Assembly: GCA_043424675.1 (NCBI GenBank)
Contig: JBHWPB010000127.1
Location: 1-15,115, forward strand
Direction of reading: 5' to 3'
Length of the DNA: 15,115 nucleotides
DNA from: JBHWPB01 sp043424675
GTDB lineage: Bacteria; Bacillota; Bacilli; Lactobacillales; Carnobacteriaceae_A
Shown here: piece after piece, positions 1-6,657 of the stretch
Position numbering within the stretch: the stretch's first letter is position 1
Layout: every line of letters begins with the position of its first letter
The notes under the pieces: generated by a model
The model's input: only the letters and a program-made list of their open reading frames with translations
What the model was told of the DNA's origin: nothing
Databases searched by the model: none
Translations under genes and position numbers: made by a program

Positions 1-107
1 GATCTCTCTTTTATATCATCAAAGGATTTCCCTATCTCTTTAAAAGTATCGGTTTCTTTAATCCGATCTAAAAAAGAGTTTGGTTTATTTTCATTTGATT
101 GCTTCAC
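1..107 (-). CDS. N-terminal fragment of an unidentified protein (runs off the window)
   Basis: An open frame on the minus strand starts at a GTG at 107-105 and stays open to the window edge, giving about 35 residues beginning MKQSNENKPNSFLDR. A GAGG ribosome binding site lies about 10 bases upstream of the GTG. The visible part is hydrophilic and rich in Lys, Asp and Glu, with no signal peptide or membrane segment. I do not recognise the family. It is downstream of trhO on the same strand but separated from it by a terminator, so it probably has its own promoter. A TATACT-like -10 is visible at 152-147, without a convincing -35. Confidence 0.5.
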   Translation of the reverse strand, partial: MKQSNENKPNSFLDRIKETDTFKEIGKSFDDIKER

Positions 108-240
108 ACTTTCACATCCTCAATAATTTGAACTTTAACAAAGAACAGTATATCAAAAACGCAACTTCGCGTATAGATAAAGTCCACATCGATATTACCA
201 TAAAAGGAATCTTTGATTCAGAGCAGAAGAGGAGTATAAC

Positions 241-303
241 ATGATTACAAAAAAACCGACTGTTATGAGTAGGAACAATCGGTTTATCATCATATTTATT
301 TAG
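241..303 (+). CDS. Possible 20-codon small ORF antisense to the trhO 3' end
   Basis: ATG at 241 is preceded by GAGGAG at 229-234 with a 6-base spacer, and the frame runs to TAG at 301-303, giving a 20-residue peptide with two basic stretches and a hydrophobic end (IIIFI). It overlaps the minus-strand trhO terminator, so its sequence is also constrained by the hairpin. A weak promoter (TTGAAC at 128-133, 17 bases, TATCAA at 151-156) lies upstream. The good ribosome binding site is the only real support; it may be chance. Confidence 0.2.
   Translation: MITKKPTVMSRNNRFIIIFI
249..285 (-). terminator. Rho-independent terminator of trhO
   Basis: Read on the minus strand, AAACCGA (285-279) pairs with TCGGTTT (259-253). 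An inner TGTT/AACA stem extends the hairpin, and a run of T follows (plus-strand A at 249-255). It lies about 10 bases after the trhO stop codon. Confidence 0.8.
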
Positions 304-1288
304 TCTGTAAAATTTCTTTGCGGTCTTTTAATGATTCGCCAAGCCTATTCAAACGTGCTTCCCATTCGTTATCTGATAAGTTATTTTCCTCAACATAACG
401 ATTGTCTGGGTCAATCCGGCAGGCATGCGAGCAGCCTCTGACATATTTATGTTCGTTTTCTTCAGAGACAAGGATCTGGCGGTTGCACGTCGGACTTCCG
501 CAGTTGACGTAGCGTTCGCACGGTTCACCATCAAACCAATCGCGTCCCACAACAGTAGGGTTCACTTGGTTGACATCTGTACTGATGCGTTCGTCAAAGA
601 CATACATTTTTCCGTCCCAGTATTCACCCTGAGTTTCAGGGTCTGTTCCATAATTATGGATTCCGTTTTTTAATTGGGCAACATCTTCAATCCCTTCTTT
701 CAGCATCCAGCCTGATAATTTTTCGCAGCGGATACCACCTGTACAGTAGGTCACTACTTTTTTATCCATGAATTTTTCTTTGTTTTCGCGGATCCATTCT
801 GGTAATTCTCGGAAGGCTTTAATATCTGGTCGAATCGCGCCGCGGAAGTGACCCAAATCATATTCGTAATCATTACGGGCATCGAGAACGATGGTATCTT
901 CATCCAATAGAGCTTCGCGAAATTCTGCCGGTTCAAGATGTTCGCCCGTCAACTCATTAGGGTCGACATCTTCTTCCTCAATATCTTCTAAGGCAAGGGA
1001 AACGATTTCTGGGCGGTAGCGTACGTGCATTTTCTTAAAAGCGTGTTCGTCTGCTTCATCAATTTTGAAATTAATGTCTGCAAAACGTGGGTCTTCTTTC
1101 AAATCTTTCATATACTGGTCCGTCTGTTCAACTGTTCCAGACACAGTACCGTTTATTCCTTCTTCAGACACAAGGATACGTCCTTTAAGTCCTAATCTTT
1201 TACAATATGCCAGATGTTCATCTCTGAATTGTTCAGGATCTTCTATAGTGACATACTGATAGTATAATAATACTCTGTAGTCTTTCAT
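296..1288 (-). CDS. trhO: tRNA uridine(34) hydroxylase TrhO, rhodanese-domain protein (UPF0176/YceA family)
   Basis: This cytoplasmic enzyme family forms 5-hydroxyuridine at the wobble position of tRNA, the oxygen-dependent first step towards 5-methoxyuridine in Gram-positive bacteria. The 330-residue protein has the family's three parts. An N-terminal acylphosphatase-like domain (about 1-95) carries the GRILVSEEGINGT segment. A rhodanese domain (about 125-220) has the active-site Cys182 in CTGGIRCEK. A cysteine-rich C-terminal segment (about 255-305) has CERYVNC, SPTC and RGCSHAC, probably a metal site. I chose ATG at 1288 because AGGAGG sits 7 bases upstream and the protein then begins MKDYRVLLYYQY, as relatives do. 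An upstream in-frame ATG at 1318 lies inside a palindrome and lacks a ribosome binding site. The gene is monocistronic: its own promoter is at 1347-1375 and a terminator follows the stop. Confidence 0.93.
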   Translation of the reverse strand: MKDYRVLLYYQYVTIEDPEQFRDEHLAYCKRLGLKGRILVSEEGINGTVSGTVEQTDQYMKDLKEDPRFADINFKIDEADEHAFKKMHVRYRPEIVSLALEDIEEEDVDPNELTGEHLEPAEFREALLDEDTIVLDARNDYEYDLGHFRGAIRPDIKAFRELPEWIRENKEKFMDKKVVTYCTGGIRCEKLSGWMLKEGIEDVAQLKNGIHNYGTDPETQGEYWDGKMYVFDERISTDVNQVNPTVVGRDWFDGEPCERYVNCGSPTCNRQILVSEENEHKYVRGCSHACRIDPDNRYVEENNLSDNEWEARLNRLGESLKDRKEILQTK

Positions 1289-1311
1289 TTTATTTCCTCC
1301 TATTTGATTGC

Positions 1312-1331
1312 AATTCAAATTGGTTTGAATT
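1312..1331. promoter_or_regulatory. Perfect palindrome, candidate operator between trhO and the flavoprotein gene
   Basis: AATTCAAA (1312-1319) and TTTGAATT (1324-1331) are perfect inverted repeats around TTGG. A third half-site, ATTTGA, lies at 1302-1307. The palindrome sits just downstream of the predicted trhO start point (about 1340, minus strand) and covers the possible -35 of the plus-strand promoter, so one dimeric regulator bound here could control both genes. The TTTGA/TCAAA half-sites resemble those bound by FabT (a MarR-family fatty-acid regulator), but the spacing differs. The regulator's identity is not shown. Confidence 0.5.
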
Positions 1332-1354
1332 CCTTAAGTACACCTCATTATACA
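1325..1354 (+). promoter_or_regulatory. Possible promoter of the acyl-CoA dehydrogenase-like gene
   Basis: TTGAAT (1325-1330), 18 bases, TATACA (1349-1354). Both hexamers are only fair, and the -10 overlaps the opposite-strand trhO -10. The -35 lies within the palindrome. I saw no better candidate in the 200 bases upstream of the gene. Confidence 0.3.
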
Positions 1355-1375
1355 ATGCCTGTTTGTAACTTTCAA
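1347..1375 (-). promoter_or_regulatory. Sigma-A-type promoter of trhO
   Basis: On the minus strand, TTGAAA (1375-1370), a 17-base spacer, and a consensus TATAAT (1352-1347). The predicted start is near 1340, giving a leader of about 50 bases that contains the palindrome and the AGGAGG site. Confidence 0.75.
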
Positions 1376-1528
1376 TTTTACATCATAGTACGACAAAACA
1401 ATATTGGTTTGCAATAGGAGATGAGGATGGGGAGTTGTATCGAAGTATCTCTTGTGAAAAATAAAGAACAGAATGTTTCTCTTTTGAGAGGAAGATGTCT
1501 TAGTATGATACTAGAAAGGGATGAGTAT

Positions 1529-2668
1529 ATGTTTTTAAGTGATGAACTGTTAGGCAGAATTCACAGTCGTGCAGCAGATTACGATAAAAGGAATGTTTTT
1601 CCAAAAGAAGATTATGAAGACTTAAGGGAGGCGGGTTATTTCAAAGCGTTTGTACCGAAAGAATATGGTGGATACGGACTCTCTTTTAAAGAGATGACGC
1701 ATGAACAGACGCGCTTAGCAAAAGCAGCACCTGCAACCGCTCTTGGAATCAACATGCATCAAATTATTGTGGGAATGGCGCAATATATTGTGCGTCATGG
1801 CAATGAGAAGGGTGAACAGATCTTGAGAGATGCAGTTAACGGAGAACTCTTAGCTTTTGGAATTTCTGAGCCGGCTAATGATCGCGTCTTATTCGGTTCC
1901 ATTATCGATGCGGACCCGCAAGAAGATGGCGGATATAAGTTTACAGGTCCTAAAGTCTTTATTTCGATGATAGGAGAAGCCACTCGCTTCGTGACTTATG
2001 GTCAAGATGAGAATAAGGGAGATCCTTTGTCTGTCTTTGCTTATCTTAAAAAAGATAAAGAGACCCTCAACATCCATCCGGAGTGGGATGTCTTAGGAAT
2101 GCGGGGAACACAGTCATACAATATGAAGCTTGAAGGAGCCTATGCGCCTGAATCGCAGATTTTAGAAAAAGTTCAGCCGAGTGACATCTATGCGACAACC
2201 ATTTTTGGAATCTTTGCCTACTTTGAGATATTCTTGGGGGCGACCTATTACGGAATCGGGCAGCGTGCGTTGGAGTTAGGAATTGAGACAGTTAAGAATA
2301 GAAAGTCTGTTTCGAATGCTGCAACTTATGACCAGGATAAAAATATCCGCTGGAGAATCGCTGAAGCAGCTCTAGCCCTAGATGGGATTCGAGATAATCT
2401 CGATGTCTTAGCAGATGATGTAGAAAACGATGTCGACCACGGCGAGTATTGGTATCCGCGTTTGTCGGCGGTCAAAAATAAAGCTGTCGAAGCCTCTAAA
2501 AAAGCGGTAGAAGAAGTGGTGCGGGCTTCAGGAGGACAAAGTTATTCTAATAAAAATGAAATCTCTCGTTTACTCAGAGATGTCTATGCAGGACTTTTCC
2601 AACCGTCGGACCAAAAATCTCTCCACGATTCATGGGCGAATGTTTTGTTAGGACCAATCAAAGACTAA
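1529..2668 (+). CDS. Acyl-CoA dehydrogenase-family flavoprotein
   Basis: Soluble FAD/FMN enzyme of the acyl-CoA dehydrogenase fold. From this start it has 379 residues, the usual family length. The order is normal: an N-terminal helical domain with AGYFKAFVPKEYGGYG, a middle beta domain with FGISEPAND, GGYKFTGPKVFIS and WDVLGMRGTQSYN, and a C-terminal helical bundle with VVRASGGQSYSNKNEISRLLRDVYAG. The catalytic Glu region of short- and medium-chain dehydrogenases (YEGT/SE) is replaced by LFQPSD, as in YdbM- and DszC-like members, so oxidation of acyl-CoA is not assured and a flavin monooxygenase role is possible. The start is uncertain. ATG 1529 (GAAAGGG upstream) fits homology, but an in-frame ATG at 1427 has a better AGGAG at 6 bases and would add 34 residues unlike the family. 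No thioesterase, CoA ligase or ETF gene is nearby. Confidence 0.85.
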   Translation: MFLSDELLGRIHSRAADYDKRNVFPKEDYEDLREAGYFKAFVPKEYGGYGLSFKEMTHEQTRLAKAAPATALGINMHQIIVGMAQYIVRHGNEKGEQILRDAVNGELLAFGISEPANDRVLFGSIIDADPQEDGGYKFTGPKVFISMIGEATRFVTYGQDENKGDPLSVFAYLKKDKETLNIHPEWDVLGMRGTQSYNMKLEGAYAPESQILEKVQPSDIYATTIFGIFAYFEIFLGATYYGIGQRALELGIETVKNRKSVSNAATYDQDKNIRWRIAEAALALDGIRDNLDVLADDVENDVDHGEYWYPRLSAVKNKAVEASKKAVEEVVRASGGQSYSNKNEISRLLRDVYAGLFQPSDQKSLHDSWANVLLGPIKD

Positions 2669-2700
2669 AAACTGTTTGTATAATCCATAAAAAGACCACG

Positions 2701-2736
2701 AATTCTCCATTTGTATTAAAAATGGAGAATTTTTTT
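2701..2736 (+). terminator. Rho-independent terminator of the flavoprotein gene
   Basis: An 11-bp perfect stem, AATTCTCCATT (2701-2711) with AATGGAGAATT (2721-2731), is followed by a T run to 2736. It lies 32 bases after the stop. Confidence 0.9.
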
Positions 2737-2819
2737 ATTGCCATAAAACATTGGCCTCTCAACCTTATATGAGCTATGTAACAAAACGACCCTTTATATG
2801 TTTTACTTTGAAATGGAAT

Positions 2820-2863
2820 TGTAATATTACTGCAACCAATTTAACATGTTGAACTGTTATACT
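2820..2863 (+). promoter_or_regulatory. WalR-like box and extended -10 promoter of the NlpC/P60 gene
   Basis: TGTAAT-N5-TGCAAC (2820-2836) differs at one position from the WalR consensus TGTWAH-N5-TGTWAH. Eighteen bases later comes TGTTATACT (2855-2863), an extended -10 (TGn followed by TATACT). No good -35 is present, as expected for an activated promoter with the activator bound just upstream. The same arrangement with identical spacing precedes the second hydrolase gene. WalRK control of cell-wall hydrolases is established in Firmicutes; its action here is inferred. Confidence 0.55.
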
Positions 2864-2982
2864 TCTTTGCAGTTGGTCAATTTTATATAGATGGACACCA
2901 ACTTTTCTTATTAAATTTATTTCTTATAAAATTCATAAAAAACGTACAAAACTTTTACAAAAAATATTTGGGGGAAAAAACT

Positions 2983-4416
2983 TTGAAAAAGAAACTGACA
3001 TCATCTTTATTAGCAGGCTCTATCCTCTTTAGTTCGCTCGCATTCAGTCCAGTAGTTTCAGCTGACTCTTACGATGAAGAAATTCAGACTTTAGAACAAC
3101 AGATTTCTGAGATCGAAGCAGAAGAATCTGCGGCGGCTCAAGAGTTAGAAAGTTTACAAAATGCTATCGAAGCAAACGAAGAGAGAATTGCTGAACTCAA
3201 TGAAACACTAGAAGGCGCTCAAGAAGAGATGAAAGTTCTTGAAGAAGAGATTAGTGGGTTAGAGGATAATATTGCTCAACGTAATGAAAAACTAAAAGAA
3301 CAAGCGCGTACCATCCAAGTAGATGGCAATGCAGCTAACATGATCGAGTTTGTTATCAATTCAGATTCAATCACCGATGCTTTCGGGCGTATCGATCTTG
3401 TAACAGACCTTGTAAATGCGAACGCTTCGTTAGTTGAAGAACAACAAGCAGATAAAGCTGCAGTTGAAGAGAAAAAAGTAGCGACAGAAGAAGCTATCCA
3501 GAAACAGATGAACAGCATCGCTGAACTAGAAGCAACAACCAGAGATCTAGACGGACAAGAGCTGGCTAAAGAAGTCTTAATCATTGACCTTGCTCTTGAA
3601 AAAACTGAGACACAGGGTGAACGTGATAATCTTGTTTCCTTAAAAGAACAAGCAGAAGCACAAGCAGTTGCGTATGCTGAACAACAAGAAGAAATCAGTC
3701 GCTCGGTGGCATCAGCTCTTGAAACGAATAACGAAGAGCTAGACTCAACTGTATCTCTCGCTGCTACAGAAGCAGTAGATACTGCAACAACTGAAGAAGC
3801 TACAGAAGCTACAGATGAGCCAGCAGCTAGCTCTGATGCTGATACATCTTCACAAGAATCAAGCTCAAGTGCTTCTAATTCTAACTCAAGTGCTAGCACA
3901 AGCCATTCAAGCGCTTCAAGCTCAAACAGCCGTCAAGCATCAAACGCTGGTCCAAATACGAACCAACCAGCTCCAGCAGCGACACCAACTTCGTCTCCTG
4001 AACCGGCTTCGAAACCTAAGCCTAAACCAGAACCTAAGCCGGCTGCAGCTCCAGCATCAAAATCTAATGGATCAGTGCTTGGCATTGCAAGTCAGTACCT
4101 AGGGGTGCCTTACCTCTGGGCTGGGACTACTCCATCAGGATTTGACTGTTCAGGGTTTACACAATATGTCTTTGCACAAGCAGGAATCAGTATTGGACGG
4201 AACACCAATGCCCAATATGCTCAAGCGACGCCAGTATCTAATCCACAACCTGGAGATTTAGTATTCTTCAGTTCGGGCGGCGGTGGGATTACGCACGTCG
4301 GTATCTACACAGGCGGAGGTCAGTTTATTGGATCACAGTCAAGTACAGGTGTCGCTTACACAAGCGTACACAGCGGATACTGGGGACCTCTATTTGTAGG
4401 CTACGGACGTATCTAA
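2983..4416 (+). CDS. Secreted peptidoglycan endopeptidase: PcsB-type coiled coil plus NlpC/P60 domain
   Basis: Exported cell-wall hydrolase, about 477 residues. NlpC/P60 domains cut D-Glu-diamino acid bonds in peptidoglycan stems; relatives of this layout (SagA, CwlO, PcsB) act in daughter-cell separation or growth. A signal peptide occupies residues 1-27 (KKK, hydrophobic core, cleavage after VSA). A long Glu/Gln-rich coiled coil follows (about 29-250) with the QARTIQVDGNAANMIEFV segment typical of the PcsB N-terminal domain, then a Ser/Thr-rich stretch (about 270-325), a Pro/Lys linker (about 330-360) and the NlpC/P60 domain (364-477). Catalytic Cys389 (DCSGF) and His438 (THVGIY) are present; the usual third polar residue is not an obvious His (FIGSQSS). 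I chose TTG 2983 because GGGGG lies 8 bases upstream and MKKKLTSS begins a proper signal peptide; a TTG at 2968 overlaps that site. It is monocistronic, with a terminator after it. Confidence 0.92.
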   Translation: MKKKLTSSLLAGSILFSSLAFSPVVSADSYDEEIQTLEQQISEIEAEESAAAQELESLQNAIEANEERIAELNETLEGAQEEMKVLEEEISGLEDNIAQRNEKLKEQARTIQVDGNAANMIEFVINSDSITDAFGRIDLVTDLVNANASLVEEQQADKAAVEEKKVATEEAIQKQMNSIAELEATTRDLDGQELAKEVLIIDLALEKTETQGERDNLVSLKEQAEAQAVAYAEQQEEISRSVASALETNNEELDSTVSLAATEAVDTATTEEATEATDEPAASSDADTSSQESSSSASNSNSSASTSHSSASSSNSRQASNAGPNTNQPAPAATPTSSPEPASKPKPKPEPKPAAAPASKSNGSVLGIASQYLGVPYLWAGTTPSGFDCSGFTQYVFAQAGISIGRNTNAQYAQATPVSNPQPGDLVFFSSGGGGITHVGIYTGGGQFIGSQSSTGVAYTSVHSGYWGPLFVGYGRI

Positions 4417-4491
4417 TCAAAACATAAACGAGCAGTTATATGAATGAGTATTTAGGAGCTTAATTGCTAAAAAAAGTGAACAATATAAGGA

Positions 4492-4522
4492 GGGAATCGA
4501 AATTAATTTTCGGTTCCCTTTT
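4492..4522 (+). terminator. Probable terminator of the NlpC/P60 gene
   Basis: GGGAATCGAAA (4492-4502) pairs with TTTCGGTTCCC (4508-4518) with one G-U pair and a 5-base loop, but only four T follow. It is a strong stem with a short U tail. Confidence 0.65.
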
Positions 4523-4643
4523 CATATAAAAAATAAATAAAAGAGAATAGTCTGAGAAAAGTCTAATGTTATATAAGAGAGGGAAAGTTGTCAGAATGCT
4601 TTAGTCGCAGACTATGAGCTGACGTCATATAATGTATTCTTTT

Positions 4644-4687
4644 TGTAAGATAGGTGTAACATGAAAAGTTAGACATTCTGTTACACT
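4644..4687 (+). promoter_or_regulatory. WalR-like box and extended -10 promoter of the M23 gene
   Basis: TGTAAG-N5-TGTAAC (4644-4660) has one mismatch to TGTWAH-N5-TGTWAH. Eighteen bases on is TGTTACACT (4679-4687), an extended -10. GTGTAAC (4654-4660) and GTTACAC (4680-4686) also form an inverted repeat, so a half-site in the reverse orientation overlaps the -10. A separate TATAAT at 4628-4633 lacks a recognisable -35 and may be a second start. The rest of the 307-base gap holds the preceding terminator and nothing else I can identify. Confidence 0.55.
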
Positions 4688-4723
4688 AGCAAGCGTGAGA
4701 AAAATTCAGGGAGGAACAACACA

Positions 4724-6097
4724 TTGAAAAAAACAAAATTAACCACAACGCTAGCTGCTTTATCACTTGTTGGAGCTTTATCTTTTACACAAGATACACA
4801 ACAGGTACAAGCAGAAGATTTCGATCAAACAATTGAAGAATATAATAAAAAAATTAATGAAGTAGATAAAGAAATTAATGCAATTGAAAACGAGATGACA
4901 GAAACTGAAGCTGCTATCAGCGAACTAAACGAGTCTATGGAAAAAAATGAAGCTGATATTAAAGAGCTTCAAGCACAACTCGAAGAATCTCAAGCACGTC
5001 ATCAACAACTCATTGAAGAAATAGAACAATTAGAAAAAGAAATCGCAGAGCGTGAAGAAGACTTGGCCAATCAGGCGCGTGCAGTTCAAACAGACGGGCA
5101 CCCTACAAATTATATCGGATTCTTATTAGAATCTGAGTCATTGACCGATGCTCTCAGTCGTTTCGAGGTCGTTTCAACTATTGTTTCTGCTAATCAAGAT
5201 CTCGTACAAGAACAAGTTGATGCAAAGGAACTAGTAGATGCCAAAAAACAACAAACAGAAGAGACCATCGCTGTCCAAAATGCGAGTATAGATGAATTGG
5301 AAGCTCTGACAGCACAATTAGAAGCACAAGAATACGACAAACAGGTTCTTGTGGCTGAACTCGGATTAGAACGTGCCAATAAAAAGTCAGATCGCGAAAC
5401 ATTTTCAAATGAGATTGCTAAAGCGCAAGAGCGAAAAGAAGCTCACGCTAAAGCAATGGAAGAAAAGCGTATCGCCCAAGAAAAAGCTGCAAGAGAAGCA
5501 GAAGAACGTCGCCAAGCGGAAGCTAAAGCACAAGCTGAAGCACAAGCTCAAGCGGCTGCAGAAGAAGCAAGACAAGTAGCAAGTGCGCAAGCGACAACAC
5601 AAAATTCTCAATCAGCTTCACAACCTCAAGCGGCACCAAAAGCAGAGGTACAAACAGTAAGTGTAGCAGCTGCACCAGCACCGGCACCAGCACCTGAATC
5701 AGCGCCAGCTTCTTCCTCCCAGCTCGCAAGACCTGCAAATGGTCCGATCACCTCCTCTTTTGGAAATAGAGTTCACCCAATCTTCGGTGATCTTCGTCTC
5801 CACGCAGGAACCGATTTTGGAGGCGGCGGTAGTATCTATGCTGCTGAATCAGGAACTGTAAGTCAGGTCGGTTACAACTCAGCAAGTGGTAACTTTATTA
5901 CAATCGACCACAATAATGGACTTTCAACAACTTACAGACACCTCGCTACAGGAACAATAACTGTACATGTAGGACAATCTGTATCACGCGGACAAAGTAT
6001 TGCAACAATGGGAACGACAGGGAACTCAACAGGTGTTCACCTGCACTTTGAAGTCCGTCAGAATGGATCGCTTGTCAACCCAGTTAACTTTTTATAA
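4724..6097 (+). CDS. Secreted peptidoglycan peptidase: PcsB-type coiled coil plus M23 (LytM) domain
   Basis: Exported protein of 457 residues, paralogous in its N-terminal half to the preceding gene product. The signal peptide is 1-30 (KKTK, hydrophobic core, cleavage after VQA). The coiled coil (about 31-255) includes QARAVQTDGHPTNYIGFLL, matching the neighbour's QARTIQVDGNAANMIEFV. An Ala/Glu/Gln-rich helix and Ala-Pro linker follow (about 255-333). The C-terminal M23 zinc metallopeptidase domain (334-457) has the zinc ligands His360 and Asp364 (HAGTD) and His441 in HLH, with His406 (YRHL) and His439 as probable catalytic histidines; all are intact, so this should be an active endopeptidase and not an EnvC-like activator. 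TTG 4724 is the start: GGGAGG lies 9 bases upstream and no ATG fits. It has its own promoter and probably acts outside the membrane, perhaps through FtsEX as PcsB and CwlO do (inference). Confidence 0.92.
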   Translation: MKKTKLTTTLAALSLVGALSFTQDTQQVQAEDFDQTIEEYNKKINEVDKEINAIENEMTETEAAISELNESMEKNEADIKELQAQLEESQARHQQLIEEIEQLEKEIAEREEDLANQARAVQTDGHPTNYIGFLLESESLTDALSRFEVVSTIVSANQDLVQEQVDAKELVDAKKQQTEETIAVQNASIDELEALTAQLEAQEYDKQVLVAELGLERANKKSDRETFSNEIAKAQERKEAHAKAMEEKRIAQEKAAREAEERRQAEAKAQAEAQAQAAAEEARQVASAQATTQNSQSASQPQAAPKAEVQTVSVAAAPAPAPAPESAPASSSQLARPANGPITSSFGNRVHPIFGDLRLHAGTDFGGGGSIYAAESGTVSQVGYNSASGNFITIDHNNGLSTTYRHLATGTITVHVGQSVSRGQSIATMGTTGNSTGVHLHFEVRQNGSLVNPVNFL

Positions 6098-6155
6098 AAG
6101 ACGTTCAAAACCCAGTCTCTTCATCTAGATTTAGTAATTTAAAAGAAGAGATGAA

Positions 6156-6240
6156 AAGAGGCCTTGTGTGTGGCATAGCGTTCAGAAGTTAGAGCGAGAG
6201 ATCTGACTTCTAATGCTATGGTATACAATGGTCTTTTTTT
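6156..6240 (+). terminator. Long hairpin with U tail after the M23 gene
   Basis: Bases 6156-6193 fold back on 6202-6237. The inner 10-bp stem is AGAAGTTAGA (6184-6193) with TCTGACTTCT (6202-6211), continued by GCATAGCGTT-type pairing after a single bulged C and then by an imperfect outer part; about 34 pairs in all. A run of seven T (6234-6240) follows, which suits termination. The stem is much longer than a normal terminator and may be an inverted-repeat element that now serves as one. Confidence 0.6.
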
Positions 6241-6336
6241 GAAATCATCGAGCCTTTTTGAACTATCATTCCGCTCAAAATGAATAAGAAACGTCACAAA
6301 TATGTTAGAATCCTCTCTTAAGAATTATTAAATATA

Positions 6337-6375
6337 AAGCATTCAAAAACACTCACTTATTTTGGATGCTTTTTT
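6337..6375 (+). terminator. Second rho-independent terminator
   Basis: AAGCATTCAAAA (6337-6348) pairs with TTTTGGATGCTT (6360-6371) with one G-U pair, followed by T to 6375. It lies about 100 bases beyond the first hairpin with no ORF between, so it is either a backup or ends a short transcript from the TGTTAGAAT extended -10 at 6303-6311. Confidence 0.75.
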
Positions 6376-6376
6376 C

Positions 6377-6642
6377 ATTTTAAAAATTATTTTCTGTATC
6401 CTTTCATATTATTAAAGAAGAAACTCTCAGCCAGAGAAAACTGATACATCGAATTGAGAGTCGATAGGGAATCATTTCAGCAAAATATTCACTTAATGTA
6501 AAAACAATTTTGTTTATAAAAAATAATTTTATCATGAAAATGAGAAGCTGTATCCAGCGTAGATCTCCTTAATTAAAGGATTCTATTAATTTTCTATGAC
6601 CAGAAGAACAGTGAACATCTTTTGTTTTTTTGGTTAGAAATG
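6377..6642. other. AT-rich gene-free spacer upstream of the corrinoid operon
   Basis: There is no coding frame with a ribosome binding site on either strand. It contains a 7-bp inverted repeat ACTCTCA/TGAGAGT (6423-6429 and 6455-6461), a 14-base palindrome AAACAA-TT-TTGTTT (6502-6515), and an imperfect hairpin at 6560-6587. Any could be regulator sites, but none matches a motif I know. I found no cobalamin riboswitch, although the downstream operon uses a corrinoid. Confidence 0.4.
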
Positions 6643-6657
6643 TGAAAGTGGTATCAT
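6643..6657 (+). promoter_or_regulatory. Extended -10 promoter overlapped by a cre-like site
   Basis: TGGTATCAT (6649-6657) is an extended -10, with a weak TTGGTT (6630-6635) 16 bases upstream of the hexamer. TGAAAGTGGTATCA (6643-6656) fits the CcpA cre consensus TGWNANCGNTNWCA at all defined positions but one (T for the central C). CcpA bound here would block the promoter, so glucose repression of the methyltransferase operon is suggested. The predicted start near 6664 leaves about 20 bases before the ATG, so no leader riboswitch fits downstream of it. Confidence 0.45.

Noticed and set aside
1289..1318. Upstream in-frame ATG for trhO, adding MNCNQIGGNK
   Set aside because: It has no ribosome binding site, lies within the palindrome, and the internal ATG at 1288 has a perfect AGGAGG and the family N-terminus.
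3276..3899. 207-codon minus-strand open frame inside the NlpC/P60 gene
   Set aside because: It is a shadow of the Ser/Ala/Glu-rich coding sequence on the other strand, with low-complexity composition and no family match.
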